NCBI GenBank assembly: GCA_009784115.1
Contig: WRCH01000010.1
Location: 1 to 40,406 of the forward strand
Reading direction: 5' to 3'
DNA: 40,406 nt
DNA from: Chitinispirillia bacterium
GTDB lineage: Bacteria > Fibrobacterota > Chitinivibrionia > Chitinivibrionales > Chitinispirillaceae
Made by a program: the position numbers and the translations under genes. The notes under the pieces are model-generated. The model searched no databases. It was not told where the DNA came from and saw only the letters and a program-made list of their open reading frames with translations. Of this stretch, positions 7,877 through 16,868 are shown piece after piece. The first letter of the stretch is position 1; the number at the start of each line of letters is the position of its first letter.

Positions 7877-9898
7877 ATGAAGCCGCTTCCAGCAGCAACA
7901 AACAAGATCGAAAAAGTTCAGGATGGGGTAACGCTTCTCACCGACTATGACATCTATCTTTTCAGAGAGGGAAATCATTTCAGACTTTTTGAAAAACTCG
8001 GCGCCCACCTGATGATTGTAGACAAAGTTAAGGGAACCTACTTTGCGGTTTGGGCCCCTAACGCAAAAACGGTCTCCGTTGTGGGTGATTTTAACTCATG
8101 GGACACCAAGAGCCATCCCCTCAACGCACGCTGGGACGCTTCAGGAATTTGGGAAGGGTTTATACCGGGAATCGAAAAGGGGACTATTTACAAATTCCAC
8201 GTTGATTCCACTACCGGAAAATACACCGCAAACCGCGGCGACCCTTTTGCCGTCTACTGGGAACAGCCTCCCGCCACAGCTCCAATTGTGTGGGATCTCG
8301 ACTACAAATGGAATGACGGCGGATGGATGAAAAAGCGTAAGGAGAAAAATAGCCTCAATGCGCCTATGTCAATTTACGAAATACACATCGCTTCATGGAA
8401 GCGCAAAGGCGAAAACGGCGATCAGTGGCTTACATATAGAGAGTTAGCGCCTCTTTTGGCTGACTACTGTAAAGATATCGGGTTTACACACGTAGAATTT
8501 CTGCCGGTTATGGAACACCCTTTCGGCGGATCGTGGGGATATCAGACAACCGGATATTTTGCTCCTACAAGCCGCTTCGGCACACCGCAGGATTTTATGT
8601 ATCTCATTGACTATCTGCACCAAAATGATATCGGTGTAATACTTGACTGGGTGCCTTCGCATTTTCCAAGCGATGAGCACGGGCTTGCTTATTATGACGG
8701 AACCTGCCTCTACGAACACGCCGACCCGAAAAAAGGATTCCACCCCGACTGGAAGAGCTATATCTTCAACTACGGGCGTAATGAGGTTCAGGCGTTTCTT
8801 TTGAGCAGCGCGATTTTTTGGTTAGAAAAGTTTCACATAGACGGATTGCGTGTGGATGCTGTAGCGTCGATGCTTTATCTTGACTATTCACGCAAAGAGG
8901 GCGAGTGGATTCCCAATCAGTTTGGCGGCAGAGAGAATCTTGAAGCGATCTCGTTTTTAAAGCGGATGAATGAAGAGATATACAAAGAGTTCCCCGATGT
9001 ACAGACTATAGCAGAGGAATCAACCGCGTGGCCGATGGTTTCGCGTCCTAACTATGTAGGCGGTCTTGGTTTTGGGATGAAGTGGAACATGGGCTGGATG
9101 CACGACACTCTGCTTTACATGAGCAAAGACCCGGTTTACCGTAAATATCACCACGGCGAACTTACTTTCAGTATGCTCTACGCGTTTACAGAAAACTACG
9201 TACTGCCTTTGTCACACGACGAAGTGGTGCACGGAAAAGGTTCTCTTGTAAACAAAATGCCGGGCGACGACTGGCAGCGGCTTGCGAATTTACGTCTTCT
9301 GCTCAGCTATCAGTTCAACCATCCCGGAAAGAAACTCCTGTTCATGGGCGGAGAGTTCGCGCAGTGGGTAGAGTGGAATCACGACCGCCCTCTCAACTGG
9401 GAGCTTACCCAATGGGAGCGCCACAGCGGTCTTCAGAAAATGGTGAAAGACCTCAACAGCATTTACAGACAGGAGCGTGCGCTTCACTATTACGATTTTG
9501 ATCCCAAGGGTTTTGAGTGGATAGACTGCAACGACTGGGAGCAGAGTATTTTGGGCTTTATAAGGAAAGGGACAAAAGAGGATGAACGCATACTTGTAGC
9601 GCTCAACTTCACCCCGCAGCCGAGAAACGACTACCGTATCGGAGTGCCTTTGGCCGGTTTTTGGAAAGAAATTTTTAACAGCGACGCGAAAGATTACGGC
9701 GGAAGCGGCATAGGCAATTCCGGCGGCGTGCAGACAGAGGAGAAGGCGTGGCATGGCCATGACCAGTCTCTTTTGGTAACGGTGCCGCCTTTGGCCGCGG
9801 TTCTTTTTAAATTCAAAAAGGATGAATGTCACGAAGATAAAGAGAAAGCTGTTGGGGTCGTTGATGCGGTTGATTCGAAAGAAGCGTCCGCGGAATAG
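7877..9898 (+). CDS. glgB: 1,4-alpha-glucan branching enzyme
   Basis: FAVWAPNAKTVSVVGDFNSWD, MSIYEIHIASWKRK, HFPSDEHGLAYYDGTCLYEHADPKKGFHPDW, DGLRVDAVASMLYLDYSR, LPLSHDEVVHGKGSL, FMGGEFAQWVEWNHDRPLNW. Confidence 0.97.
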   Translation: MKPLPAATNKIEKVQDGVTLLTDYDIYLFREGNHFRLFEKLGAHLMIVDKVKGTYFAVWAPNAKTVSVVGDFNSWDTKSHPLNARWDASGIWEGFIPGIEKGTIYKFHVDSTTGKYTANRGDPFAVYWEQPPATAPIVWDLDYKWNDGGWMKKRKEKNSLNAPMSIYEIHIASWKRKGENGDQWLTYRELAPLLADYCKDIGFTHVEFLPVMEHPFGGSWGYQTTGYFAPTSRFGTPQDFMYLIDYLHQNDIGVILDWVPSHFPSDEHGLAYYDGTCLYEHADPKKGFHPDWKSYIFNYGRNEVQAFLLSSAIFWLEKFHIDGLRVDAVASMLYLDYSRKEGEWIPNQFGGRENLEAISFLKRMNEEIYKEFPDVQTIAEESTAWPMVSRPNYVGGLGFGMKWNMGWMHDTLLYMSKDPVYRKYHHGELTFSMLYAFTENYVLPLSHDEVVHGKGSLVNKMPGDDWQRLANLRLLLSYQFNHPGKKLLFMGGEFAQWVEWNHDRPLNWELTQWERHSGLQKMVKDLNSIYRQERALHYYDFDPKGFEWIDCNDWEQSILGFIRKGTKEDERILVALNFTPQPRNDYRIGVPLAGFWKEIFNSDAKDYGGSGIGNSGGVQTEEKAWHGHDQSLLVTVPPLAAVLFKFKKDECHEDKEKAVGVVDAVDSKEASAE

Positions 9899-9914
9899 AT
9901 ATCGAAACAGCAAT

Positions 9915-9950
9915 GGGCGGATCACCATCCGCCCATCCGCCCATACGCCC
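9915..9950. repeat. Hairpin GGGCGGAT-CACC-ATCCGCCC followed by octamer repeats ATCCGCCC/ATACGCCC
   Basis: 8-bp perfect stem with 4-nt loop, then direct octamers at 9927, 9935 and 9943. Confidence 0.8.
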
Positions 9951-9974
9951 ATACAAAATCCGCTTCAATATTGT

Positions 9975-9998
9975 AAGGGACGATGGTGATCGTCCCTT
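9975..9998. terminator. Hairpin AAGGGACGAT-GGTG-ATCGTCCCTT, convergent glgB/htrA intergenic
   Basis: 10-bp perfect stem, 4-nt loop, followed by ATTTAT; lies between two convergent genes. Confidence 0.7.
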
Positions 9999-10028
9999 AT
10001 TTATCGCAAGATCAATAGTCACACATCA

Positions 10029-11636
10029 TCAATTCGTAAATCCAACATAAAACGTAGCCCCATCCCGGCGTACCAAAAACAGCACCGATTGCCCTGTCTT
10101 CATTTTTTCTGCAAATCTATTGAAATCATTTTCACTCTTAAAAGGCTCTGATGCCGCGCCGCTTGTATGCGCCAAAGTAATAATATCTCCGGGGCTGAGT
10201 TCTGAGCGGCCGTCAGAAAGATCGGGGTTTACTTTTACAACAAGCACACCCTCTACGCTATGAGGAATATTGTAACGCGCACGCGACTCTGTTGTAATTG
10301 TTGTTACTCTTATACCGGTACTGTTTTCAATATCATTTCTTTTACCCGATTGCGGAATACCCGACGGAGTCTTTTTCTCCTCTGTTGACGGGGTACTTTC
10401 GGGCAGCTTTTCTGCCGTGCGTTCTGTGACTACAAGATTTATCGTCATCTGTTTACCATTGCGGATAATTTTTACAGGCACGCTTTTACCGGGCTGCAGT
10501 GCGGCGACTACATTGCGCAGCTCGTTTGAGTTAAGGATTGGCTTTCCGTCAATTGACAAAATAACATCACCCTGCTTAAGTCCCGCTTTTTCGGCAGGCT
10601 GTCCCTTAAAAACATCTGAGACTAAAACCCCTGCTCCGCTGTAATCAAGTCCCAATGCCTCTCTTGCTGTAGGGGTAAGATCTTGAATTGATATCCCCAT
10701 CCATCCGCGCGTTACTTTTCCGTTATAGATAAGCTCTTCCATAACCTGCCGCGCCATGTTTATAGGAATGGCAAATCCAATCCCTATAAACCCCCCCGTC
10801 TGAGAGTAGATAAGAGTATTAATGCCGATGAGTTCACCGTATATATTTACAAGCGCTCCGCCGCTGTTGCCGGGATTTATAGCGGCATCTGTCTGGATGA
10901 AATTCTGATACATGGTAAGATCACCAACCTGACGGCCAAGCGCGCTCACTATGCCTGCCGTAACAGTTGACGTAAGGCTAAAGGGGTTACCCACGGCGGC
11001 CACCCAGTCGCCGGGTTTGAGAGAGTCGCTGTCGCCAAGATAGGCAACCGGAAGATCAACAGGAACTTTCCCCGCGATCTTAATCACCGCAACATCACTG
11101 AGCGAATCGAATCCGCACACTACAGCTCTAAAGTTGCGATTGTTTACAAGACGTACTTCTATTTCTGACGCGCCCGCTATCACATGATAGTTGGTGAGTA
11201 TGTATCCATCTGCGGAAACTATCACCCCGGAGCCAAGCCCCTGACTCCTGCGCTCGCGCCGCTCCAATGTTTCCGAGCTGCCGCTCTCCGCGCGTCTTCT
11301 TGGGCCAAAGAAAAAATCAAGACCGGGGTCTTCATTGAATTGACGGTAGAAAGGGTTACGGTAAAAAAGGACTGTGTCAACTTTTATGGGAATCACAGAG
11401 ACAACACAGGGAACAACCTCCTGAGCAATGCGCACAAAAATATTTCTGAACCGCTCTATATCGTCAAGATTCTCTCTCACCGGCTTATTTACCGCGCCGA
11501 ATACAACACTCCCTCTCTGAGGGCGGGGCTGGGGTACAGAGGGTGATTGAGACGCGAAACTGCAGCTGCAATTAAGCATCACCGATGCTAATATGAATAA
11601 AATTATTGTGGATAATGTTTTTGTATTCTTTTTCAT
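10029..11636 (-). CDS. HtrA/DegP-family serine protease with PDZ domain
   Basis: GSGVIVSADGYILTNYHVI, DVAVIKI, TDAAINPGNSGGALVN, IPINMARQVMEEL, PDZ AGVLVSDVFKGQPAEKAGLKQGDVILSIDGKPI. Confidence 0.95.
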   Translation of the reverse strand: MKKNTKTLSTIILFILASVMLNCSCSFASQSPSVPQPRPQRGSVVFGAVNKPVRENLDDIERFRNIFVRIAQEVVPCVVSVIPIKVDTVLFYRNPFYRQFNEDPGLDFFFGPRRRAESGSSETLERRERRSQGLGSGVIVSADGYILTNYHVIAGASEIEVRLVNNRNFRAVVCGFDSLSDVAVIKIAGKVPVDLPVAYLGDSDSLKPGDWVAAVGNPFSLTSTVTAGIVSALGRQVGDLTMYQNFIQTDAAINPGNSGGALVNIYGELIGINTLIYSQTGGFIGIGFAIPINMARQVMEELIYNGKVTRGWMGISIQDLTPTAREALGLDYSGAGVLVSDVFKGQPAEKAGLKQGDVILSIDGKPILNSNELRNVVAALQPGKSVPVKIIRNGKQMTINLVVTERTAEKLPESTPSTEEKKTPSGIPQSGKRNDIENSTGIRVTTITTESRARYNIPHSVEGVLVVKVNPDLSDGRSELSPGDIITLAHTSGAASEPFKSENDFNRFAEKMKTGQSVLFLVRRDGATFYVGFTN

Positions 11637-11721
11637 TGGAGAGCCTTCCCCTTTTTACAAAGAGGGCGCGCACTACTCAGGTAATGGTGAGACAATCGCG
11701 CGTCCGAAATTTACTTATATA

Positions 11722-11743
11722 GAGGCTCAAATGATGTGCCAAA
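11722..11743 (-). promoter_or_regulatory. Conserved motif TTTGGCACATCATTTGAGCCTC upstream of htrA
   Basis: 21/22 identical to the copy at 13307-13328; sits 85 nt upstream of the htrA start. Confidence 0.5.
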
Positions 11744-11746
11744 CCT

Positions 11747-13270
11747 TCACATCTTCTCAAGCTCTTTACGCATAATCTTCCCCGAAGAATTTTTTGGCAG
11801 ATTTGAAACGATACATATTTGCGAGGGCAATTTGTAACGCGGAAGTTTTTTGTCAAGCATCATTTTTATATCATCTTCAATATGGATAAATGCCGGCTTG
11901 AGAACGACAAACGCTTTTGCCGCCTGTCCGAGTATCGGGTGACTTATCCCTATTACCGCGGCTTCCTGTACACATGAGAGTGACGCGACGGCGTCTTCAA
12001 TCTCACGCGCGCTCACCTTTTTACCGCCGACCTTTAACATATCATCTTTGCGCCCGCTTACATAAAGGAAACCGTCCTCATCCATATATCCTCTGTCGCC
12101 TGTAAAGTAAACACCGTTACGTATAACCTCTGCTGTGACCCCGGGATCTTTCCAGTATCCCATCATAACATTAGAGCCTCTTCCCACTATTTCACCTTCG
12201 GTAAACGGCGGGAGCGGATATCCGTTAGCATCTGAAACGTATGCTTCACAATTGGGGATAGCGATACCTATTGATCCCCATTTTTTGTCTAACTTTTCCG
12301 GCGGTATGTATGTAAGTCTTGGGGAGAGCTCCGTCGCTCCGTACATGACAAAAAATTTTGCGGGTGAAAATTTTTGAGCGGCCTGTTTTTGTAACTCTGC
12401 CGGCAGACTTCCACCCGCCTGTGTTACATATCGCAAATATGGAAATTCCATATCCGCAAGAGTGCTTTTACTCAATAGAATCATATACGTTGACGGCACG
12501 CCGGCAAAGCCTGTCGCTTTTAGTGTTTGCATACTCTCAAGCACTTTGTTGGGATAACTGAACCCATTGTCAATTAGAACAGCTGCGCCGCAGTAAAGAT
12601 GCGTTAATAAAAGCGTTGTTCCGTAAATGTAGCTGAAAGGGAGAACCGCCATTATTCTATCATCTTTTGTAAGACTGAGATACTCAACAATAGAGCGGGT
12701 GTTTGAGATGAGATTGAGATGGCTCAGCATTACGCCTTTGGGTTTACCGGTTGAACCTGAGGTATATACGATGGCCGCGAGATCAATATCAATCATACGA
12801 ACAATTGGCGCCGCTGTTGGATGATAATCTTCACAAAATTGTTTAAGTATGTAAATTGGAAGATGAAATTTTAAATCGGGCTGATCATCACAGATAATAA
12901 ATTTAAGCGTTTCGCATTTTCCGCAAATGTCAATCAACTTATTTATGTAACGATTTTGGATGATGAGCGCCGATGCGCCGCAATGATTTATAAGTTCGCA
13001 TAAATTTTCGGATGATGATTCTGCGCTAAGCGCTGTAATCACTCCGCCCGCTTTTGTAATCGCAAAAAACGCGATCGCGTAATCTATGCTGTTTTCATAT
13101 AAAAGAGCGAGCCGTTCACCTTTTTTTATACCGCATTCAATAAGTCCGCACGCTAAAGCGTCGGATTTTTTGTCAAGCTCATCATAAGAAATTGATCTGC
13201 CTTTAAACCAAACGGCTTCGCGCTTTCCATGTAAACGTGACGATTCTTTGATAATATCACTTAATAACAT
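11747..13270 (-). CDS. Acyl-CoA synthetase (AMP-forming) / AMP-binding ligase
   Basis: AAIVYTSGSTGKPKGVMLSH, YGATELSPRLTY, GYWKDPGVTAEVIRNGVYFTGDRGYMDEDGFLYVSGRKDDMLKVGGKKVSAREIED, PKNSSGKIMRKEL. Confidence 0.94.
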   Translation of the reverse strand: MLLSDIIKESSRLHGKREAVWFKGRSISYDELDKKSDALACGLIECGIKKGERLALLYENSIDYAIAFFAITKAGGVITALSAESSSENLCELINHCGASALIIQNRYINKLIDICGKCETLKFIICDDQPDLKFHLPIYILKQFCEDYHPTAAPIVRMIDIDLAAIVYTSGSTGKPKGVMLSHLNLISNTRSIVEYLSLTKDDRIMAVLPFSYIYGTTLLLTHLYCGAAVLIDNGFSYPNKVLESMQTLKATGFAGVPSTYMILLSKSTLADMEFPYLRYVTQAGGSLPAELQKQAAQKFSPAKFFVMYGATELSPRLTYIPPEKLDKKWGSIGIAIPNCEAYVSDANGYPLPPFTEGEIVGRGSNVMMGYWKDPGVTAEVIRNGVYFTGDRGYMDEDGFLYVSGRKDDMLKVGGKKVSAREIEDAVASLSCVQEAAVIGISHPILGQAAKAFVVLKPAFIHIEDDIKMMLDKKLPRYKLPSQICIVSNLPKNSSGKIMRKELEKM

Positions 13271-13306
13271 TTTGAACCTTGATTATTGTCTCTTAATTAA
13301 ATAATG

Positions 13307-13328
13307 GAGGTTCAAATGATGTGCCAAA
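13307..13328 (-). promoter_or_regulatory. Conserved motif TTTGGCACATCATTTGAACCTC upstream of the acyl-CoA ligase gene
   Basis: 21/22 identical to 11722-11743; sits 36 nt upstream of the ligase start. Confidence 0.5.
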
Positions 13329-13535
13329 TTCTGCTGAAATCTATACTAAACAATCAAAGCTACATTTTGTCAATTTCCTCCGGCGACATTCCGGTTGATT
13401 CCACGATTTCTTTTACAGATAATAACTGACTTTGAGGGGCTGGCGGCCTCCATCCCAAACTACTGTGCGGACGGGAAAGAACAGGAACAAACCCACTCAA
13501 AAGCGAAACGCCTTCTTCGTGATAACACCAAAAAA

Positions 13536-13566
13536 AGCTCCCATCTTGCGATGAGAGCTCTTTTTT
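13536..13566 (-). terminator. Rho-independent terminator downstream of the 13603-15633 lipoprotein gene
   Basis: Minus strand AGCTCTCATC-GCAA-GATGGGAGCT followed by T-run; GNRA-type loop, flanking A/T tracts on both sides. Confidence 0.85.
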
Positions 13567-13602
13567 AAAGTAACTAAACAGCTTATTTAGCAGCGATTGT
13601 CA

Positions 13603-15633
13603 TCAGGGTACATCAAACCCGACTCTGAATTCCAAATCTGTTCTAATAATTTGGTTGAGCTCACGAGCCGTGTACTGAGGCAAAGCGGTGCCGTACTGAA
13701 TAAAGAAAGGATTGCCGCTTCTGCTCTCCAAACCTTTAATTGATAACACCTCTTCTACAGAACGGCCTGAAGGAATCACGTTTCCTGTAGTAACCGCAAC
13801 CTTTACAGTAATAAACTTATCACTGAAAATAGTACCGTCGCCCCAAACATAAGTGATTGTCGTTCTGTTACGGCCGTCGCCGGCAGGCCCGCCAATTATA
13901 TTGTTTGAATTAAATTCATGAGCGATGTCTGCGGAGCCTGTACTTGCTTTCATTCTCTCGCTGAAATGCACCTCGAAAGTGTATGTTTCTGTATTTCCCA
14001 CAGATCCCGGCTGACGGAGCTGATAGAGCAGCCAGTTGTCCAACAAACTCAGGTCTTCGAACACATCATCGTCGATGCGGCAGGCAACAGTGGCACTTGC
14101 AACATTGTAGCAATCTACAGCTGCCGCACTGGCACAACCAACACTAATACCGCCGGCATCATAGCAATAGGCAGCGGCAGGGTTGGTTATTTCGATTGTT
14201 CCTACAATAACACTGCTGTAGGCAAAGTTTAAAACATTAACAGTTGAATCCGCAAGAATCTTTGAAATATTACCACTATTAAAATCTACAGTCGGTCTCG
14301 CGAACACAGCCAGCTCTTTCGCACCGGCTAATGAGCTTTTTGAGCTTGCGTTCTTCGCCTGAACAACAAAGGTATTTGTTTTGTTAGCTATGGCGTAACC
14401 GCCATTAATGTTAATGACTCTAAACGTATCGGTCACCACATTGGTTAAGAACTCGTAATCGTTTTTGCCGTCATATTTAACAAAAATATCATAGCTTACA
14501 GCACCGGCAACTTTATTCCAGCGAAGCAGAGCCGTTTCGGAACTTGAATCTGGAATTATACCATTTGCCGCGAGTGAGTCACGATAAAGCACGGTAACCT
14601 TTTCCTTGCTCAAATCTACGCTCAGCACGTTTACTGTTATGCTGAAAGAACCGTTCAAACGATATCCGCTCTTTGATGTTAAGGCATCAGATACATAGTT
14701 TAATGTAAAACTGCCGGCAGAAGCGCTCCACTCCTTAAGCGGCGTTAAAGTCACAGTGCTGCCGTCGTAGGCAATATCAAACGCCTGACCCGCGGCGGTG
14801 AACGGAATACGCGCAATTTTCGCGGCGTCTATCTCATCACTGAAATTCAAAACAACCTCGCCGTCGGAATCTACAGTAAGGTTATAATCACCCATGTAAA
14901 AGAATGGAGAGATAAGATAGCTGTTCGAGTATGTAAACGCGTCAACGCGCGCTACAGATCCGCTTATCAGAAGCGGACTTGCGTGCGGGATCCACTGCTC
15001 TTTGAAATTACCGTCTTCTATGGCAAAAAGGGTATAAGAAACTCCCATCGCGTCTCCTACGGCCGGCAGATTTTTGAACTCATAAAGACCGTCTTTGTCA
15101 ACTTCTTCAGAGATGAACTCTCTGCTGTCCTCTTCAAAAGATTCGCCGACAAAACCAACAAATCTAAGGCGGACTTTGGCGCCCTCGGCGGGTTGTTTTA
15201 CACCGTCTTTATCGTTAAAAAACAGATGACCGGTAAGGCCCGCGGTCAGCGGATAGATCTCAACAATTTGAGTATTGTCATCGGCGATGTACGTGCTGCC
15301 GCCGGGGGCGTATATTTGGATGCCGCCAACCACACGGTTTGTGTAGTCCTCTTTTTCAATCAATACCGTATGATTCACACCAACGCGCACGCCCTCAAAA
15401 GTAACGGTTCCTTTTTCAGATGACGCGGCGCCTTTAATCGTCGGAGCGGTGAGAAGCGTTACATCCGCGTCGTTGATAATGTTTCCTGTCGCGCCGTCGC
15501 GTACAACAATGTTCAGAGCCGCTTCTGTATTTATTGAGCGCTCATAGTTCTCTACAATGTTATCGCCGCAGGAAGAGAGCAGCATGGCGGCGCCCGCCGT
15601 AAACAAGGCAAGCAGTTTCTTACTTCTGTTCAT
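13603..15633 (-). CDS. Large secreted lipoprotein with Ig/fibronectin-like modules
   Basis: MNRSKKLLALFTAGAAMLLSSCGDN lipobox; repetitive beta-rich sequence; start chosen at ATG preceded by AAAAGGAG (ORF-track start 15678). Confidence 0.75.
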   Translation of the reverse strand: MNRSKKLLALFTAGAAMLLSSCGDNIVENYERSINTEAALNIVVRDGATGNIINDADVTLLTAPTIKGAASSEKGTVTFEGVRVGVNHTVLIEKEDYTNRVVGGIQIYAPGGSTYIADDNTQIVEIYPLTAGLTGHLFFNDKDGVKQPAEGAKVRLRFVGFVGESFEEDSREFISEEVDKDGLYEFKNLPAVGDAMGVSYTLFAIEDGNFKEQWIPHASPLLISGSVARVDAFTYSNSYLISPFFYMGDYNLTVDSDGEVVLNFSDEIDAAKIARIPFTAAGQAFDIAYDGSTVTLTPLKEWSASAGSFTLNYVSDALTSKSGYRLNGSFSITVNVLSVDLSKEKVTVLYRDSLAANGIIPDSSSETALLRWNKVAGAVSYDIFVKYDGKNDYEFLTNVVTDTFRVININGGYAIANKTNTFVVQAKNASSKSSLAGAKELAVFARPTVDFNSGNISKILADSTVNVLNFAYSSVIVGTIEITNPAAAYCYDAGGISVGCASAAAVDCYNVASATVACRIDDDVFEDLSLLDNWLLYQLRQPGSVGNTETYTFEVHFSERMKASTGSADIAHEFNSNNIIGGPAGDGRNRTTITYVWGDGTIFSDKFITVKVAVTTGNVIPSGRSVEEVLSIKGLESRSGNPFFIQYGTALPQYTARELNQIIRTDLEFRVGFDVP

Positions 15634-15681
15634 AGCACTTACTCCTTTTAGGAAAGTATATATGGTTTTGTTCATCATTCA

Positions 15682-16764
15682 CTATTTTTTACAGCTAAAA
15701 AATGTCGTTATACTGCCCTGAACCGTCCAAGGGTATCCGTTTGAATTTTCGGCGTATTCGAGTACATTGTAATACCCGCGCACCCCAACCGCTAAATCGC
15801 TGTTTACTTTCATCCCGAAGCCAAGGGCCGGGCCAAACGCGAAATCGTTGAGATACGGCTTTTTCAACTCTCTGTTCGCGTAAATTTTGCCGTAGAAATT
15901 CCAGCCAACCTGCGGACCAAGTTCCGCGTAGTAACGATCGCCGAAATTAAAGTTGGCGAGAATCGGCATTTCAACAGTGTGAAGTTCAACTCCGGCCTGA
16001 TGCATCTCTCCGAAGTCGCGGCCATCTCTTTTGATTGAAAATTCACCGTGAGCAGTGTAAAGCGAATACTGCACCTCCCAAGCTATACTGATAAGCTCAG
16101 TTACAGGAGCCGAAAACACCAACCCAACGCTTGCAGAGACGAACGGTCCCAAACTTACGGCGCTTGAACCAAAAGACTCTGTGTAGATCGCCTTGTGGCC
16201 GTCAAACGCGCTAACGCCAAGCCCGGCACGCAGCCCGCAGCGGAACACATTGCCGCCCTCGCTCACCTCTTTAGGTTCTTTAGGCGCTTTGCATTTTTTG
16301 ACCTTTTCCGCCTTTGCTTTTTTTACAGGCGCTTCCTCAACGGCAACTTCTTCCTCCGCTTCCTCAATTGCAGGCTCTTCCTCTGCAACCTCAACTACCG
16401 GTTCAGGTTCAGGAGCCGCGATGAAAGTCGGCATCGGGATCGATTGCGCCTCATACGCCTCTTCCGCTTCATCTTCAGAGAGATCTGCGGCGACACTCTC
16501 CTCATCTTCAGAGACATTTACGGCAACACTCTCCTCGGATTCAGAATATGGAGCGCTCTCAGCGGCAACCGGTTCCGCTGCCGGTGCGGCAACATCCTCA
16601 GCCGCAGGCGCGTCTTCTGCGAAAGCAGAAGGAACTGACAAAAACCCTTCGCCGCCCCAAGTCCCCTGCGCAAAGGCTTGGTTAGTAACAAGGCCCAAAG
16701 ACAGACAGACGCCTATCACGGCCATCAGCGTGCGCAAGCGCACGGTACTGAAAAAACACCTCAT
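15682..16764 (-). CDS. Outer-membrane beta-barrel protein with Glu/Ala/Val-rich linker
   Basis: Signal peptide, long acidic EEEPAIEEAEEEVAVEEAP linker, then alternating barrel-type segments (FRCGLRAGLGVSAFDG..., YAELGPQVGWNFYGK, DLAVGVRGYYNVLEY). Confidence 0.75.
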   Translation of the reverse strand: MRCFFSTVRLRTLMAVIGVCLSLGLVTNQAFAQGTWGGEGFLSVPSAFAEDAPAAEDVAAPAAEPVAAESAPYSESEESVAVNVSEDEESVAADLSEDEAEEAYEAQSIPMPTFIAAPEPEPVVEVAEEEPAIEEAEEEVAVEEAPVKKAKAEKVKKCKAPKEPKEVSEGGNVFRCGLRAGLGVSAFDGHKAIYTESFGSSAVSLGPFVSASVGLVFSAPVTELISIAWEVQYSLYTAHGEFSIKRDGRDFGEMHQAGVELHTVEMPILANFNFGDRYYAELGPQVGWNFYGKIYANRELKKPYLNDFAFGPALGFGMKVNSDLAVGVRGYYNVLEYAENSNGYPWTVQGSITTFFSCKK

Positions 16765-16868
16765 TTTGCTGCACCTCCCGTTTCATGACAAGTTTGACGG
16801 TACGGTTTATGGTTAAATTACAACAAATCTAAAATACGATACTGTAATAAGTAAATCAAGCGAATTCT

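Noticed and set aside
9290-9952. 220-aa minus-strand ORF opposite the glgB 3' end
   Set aside because: Overlaps the conserved glgB coding region; composition typical of antisense shadow ORFs.
11722-13328. Interpretation of the 22-bp direct repeats as transposon target-site duplications around the acyl-CoA ligase
   Set aside because: No terminal inverted repeats or transposase, and each copy sits upstream of a same-strand gene, so a shared promoter/operator fits better.
16193-16816. Long antisense ORFs (207 and 147 aa) opposite the OM barrel gene
   Set aside because: Low-complexity Ser/Ala and Phe/Arg translations arise from the GC-rich acidic linker codons on the other strand; no family resemblance.
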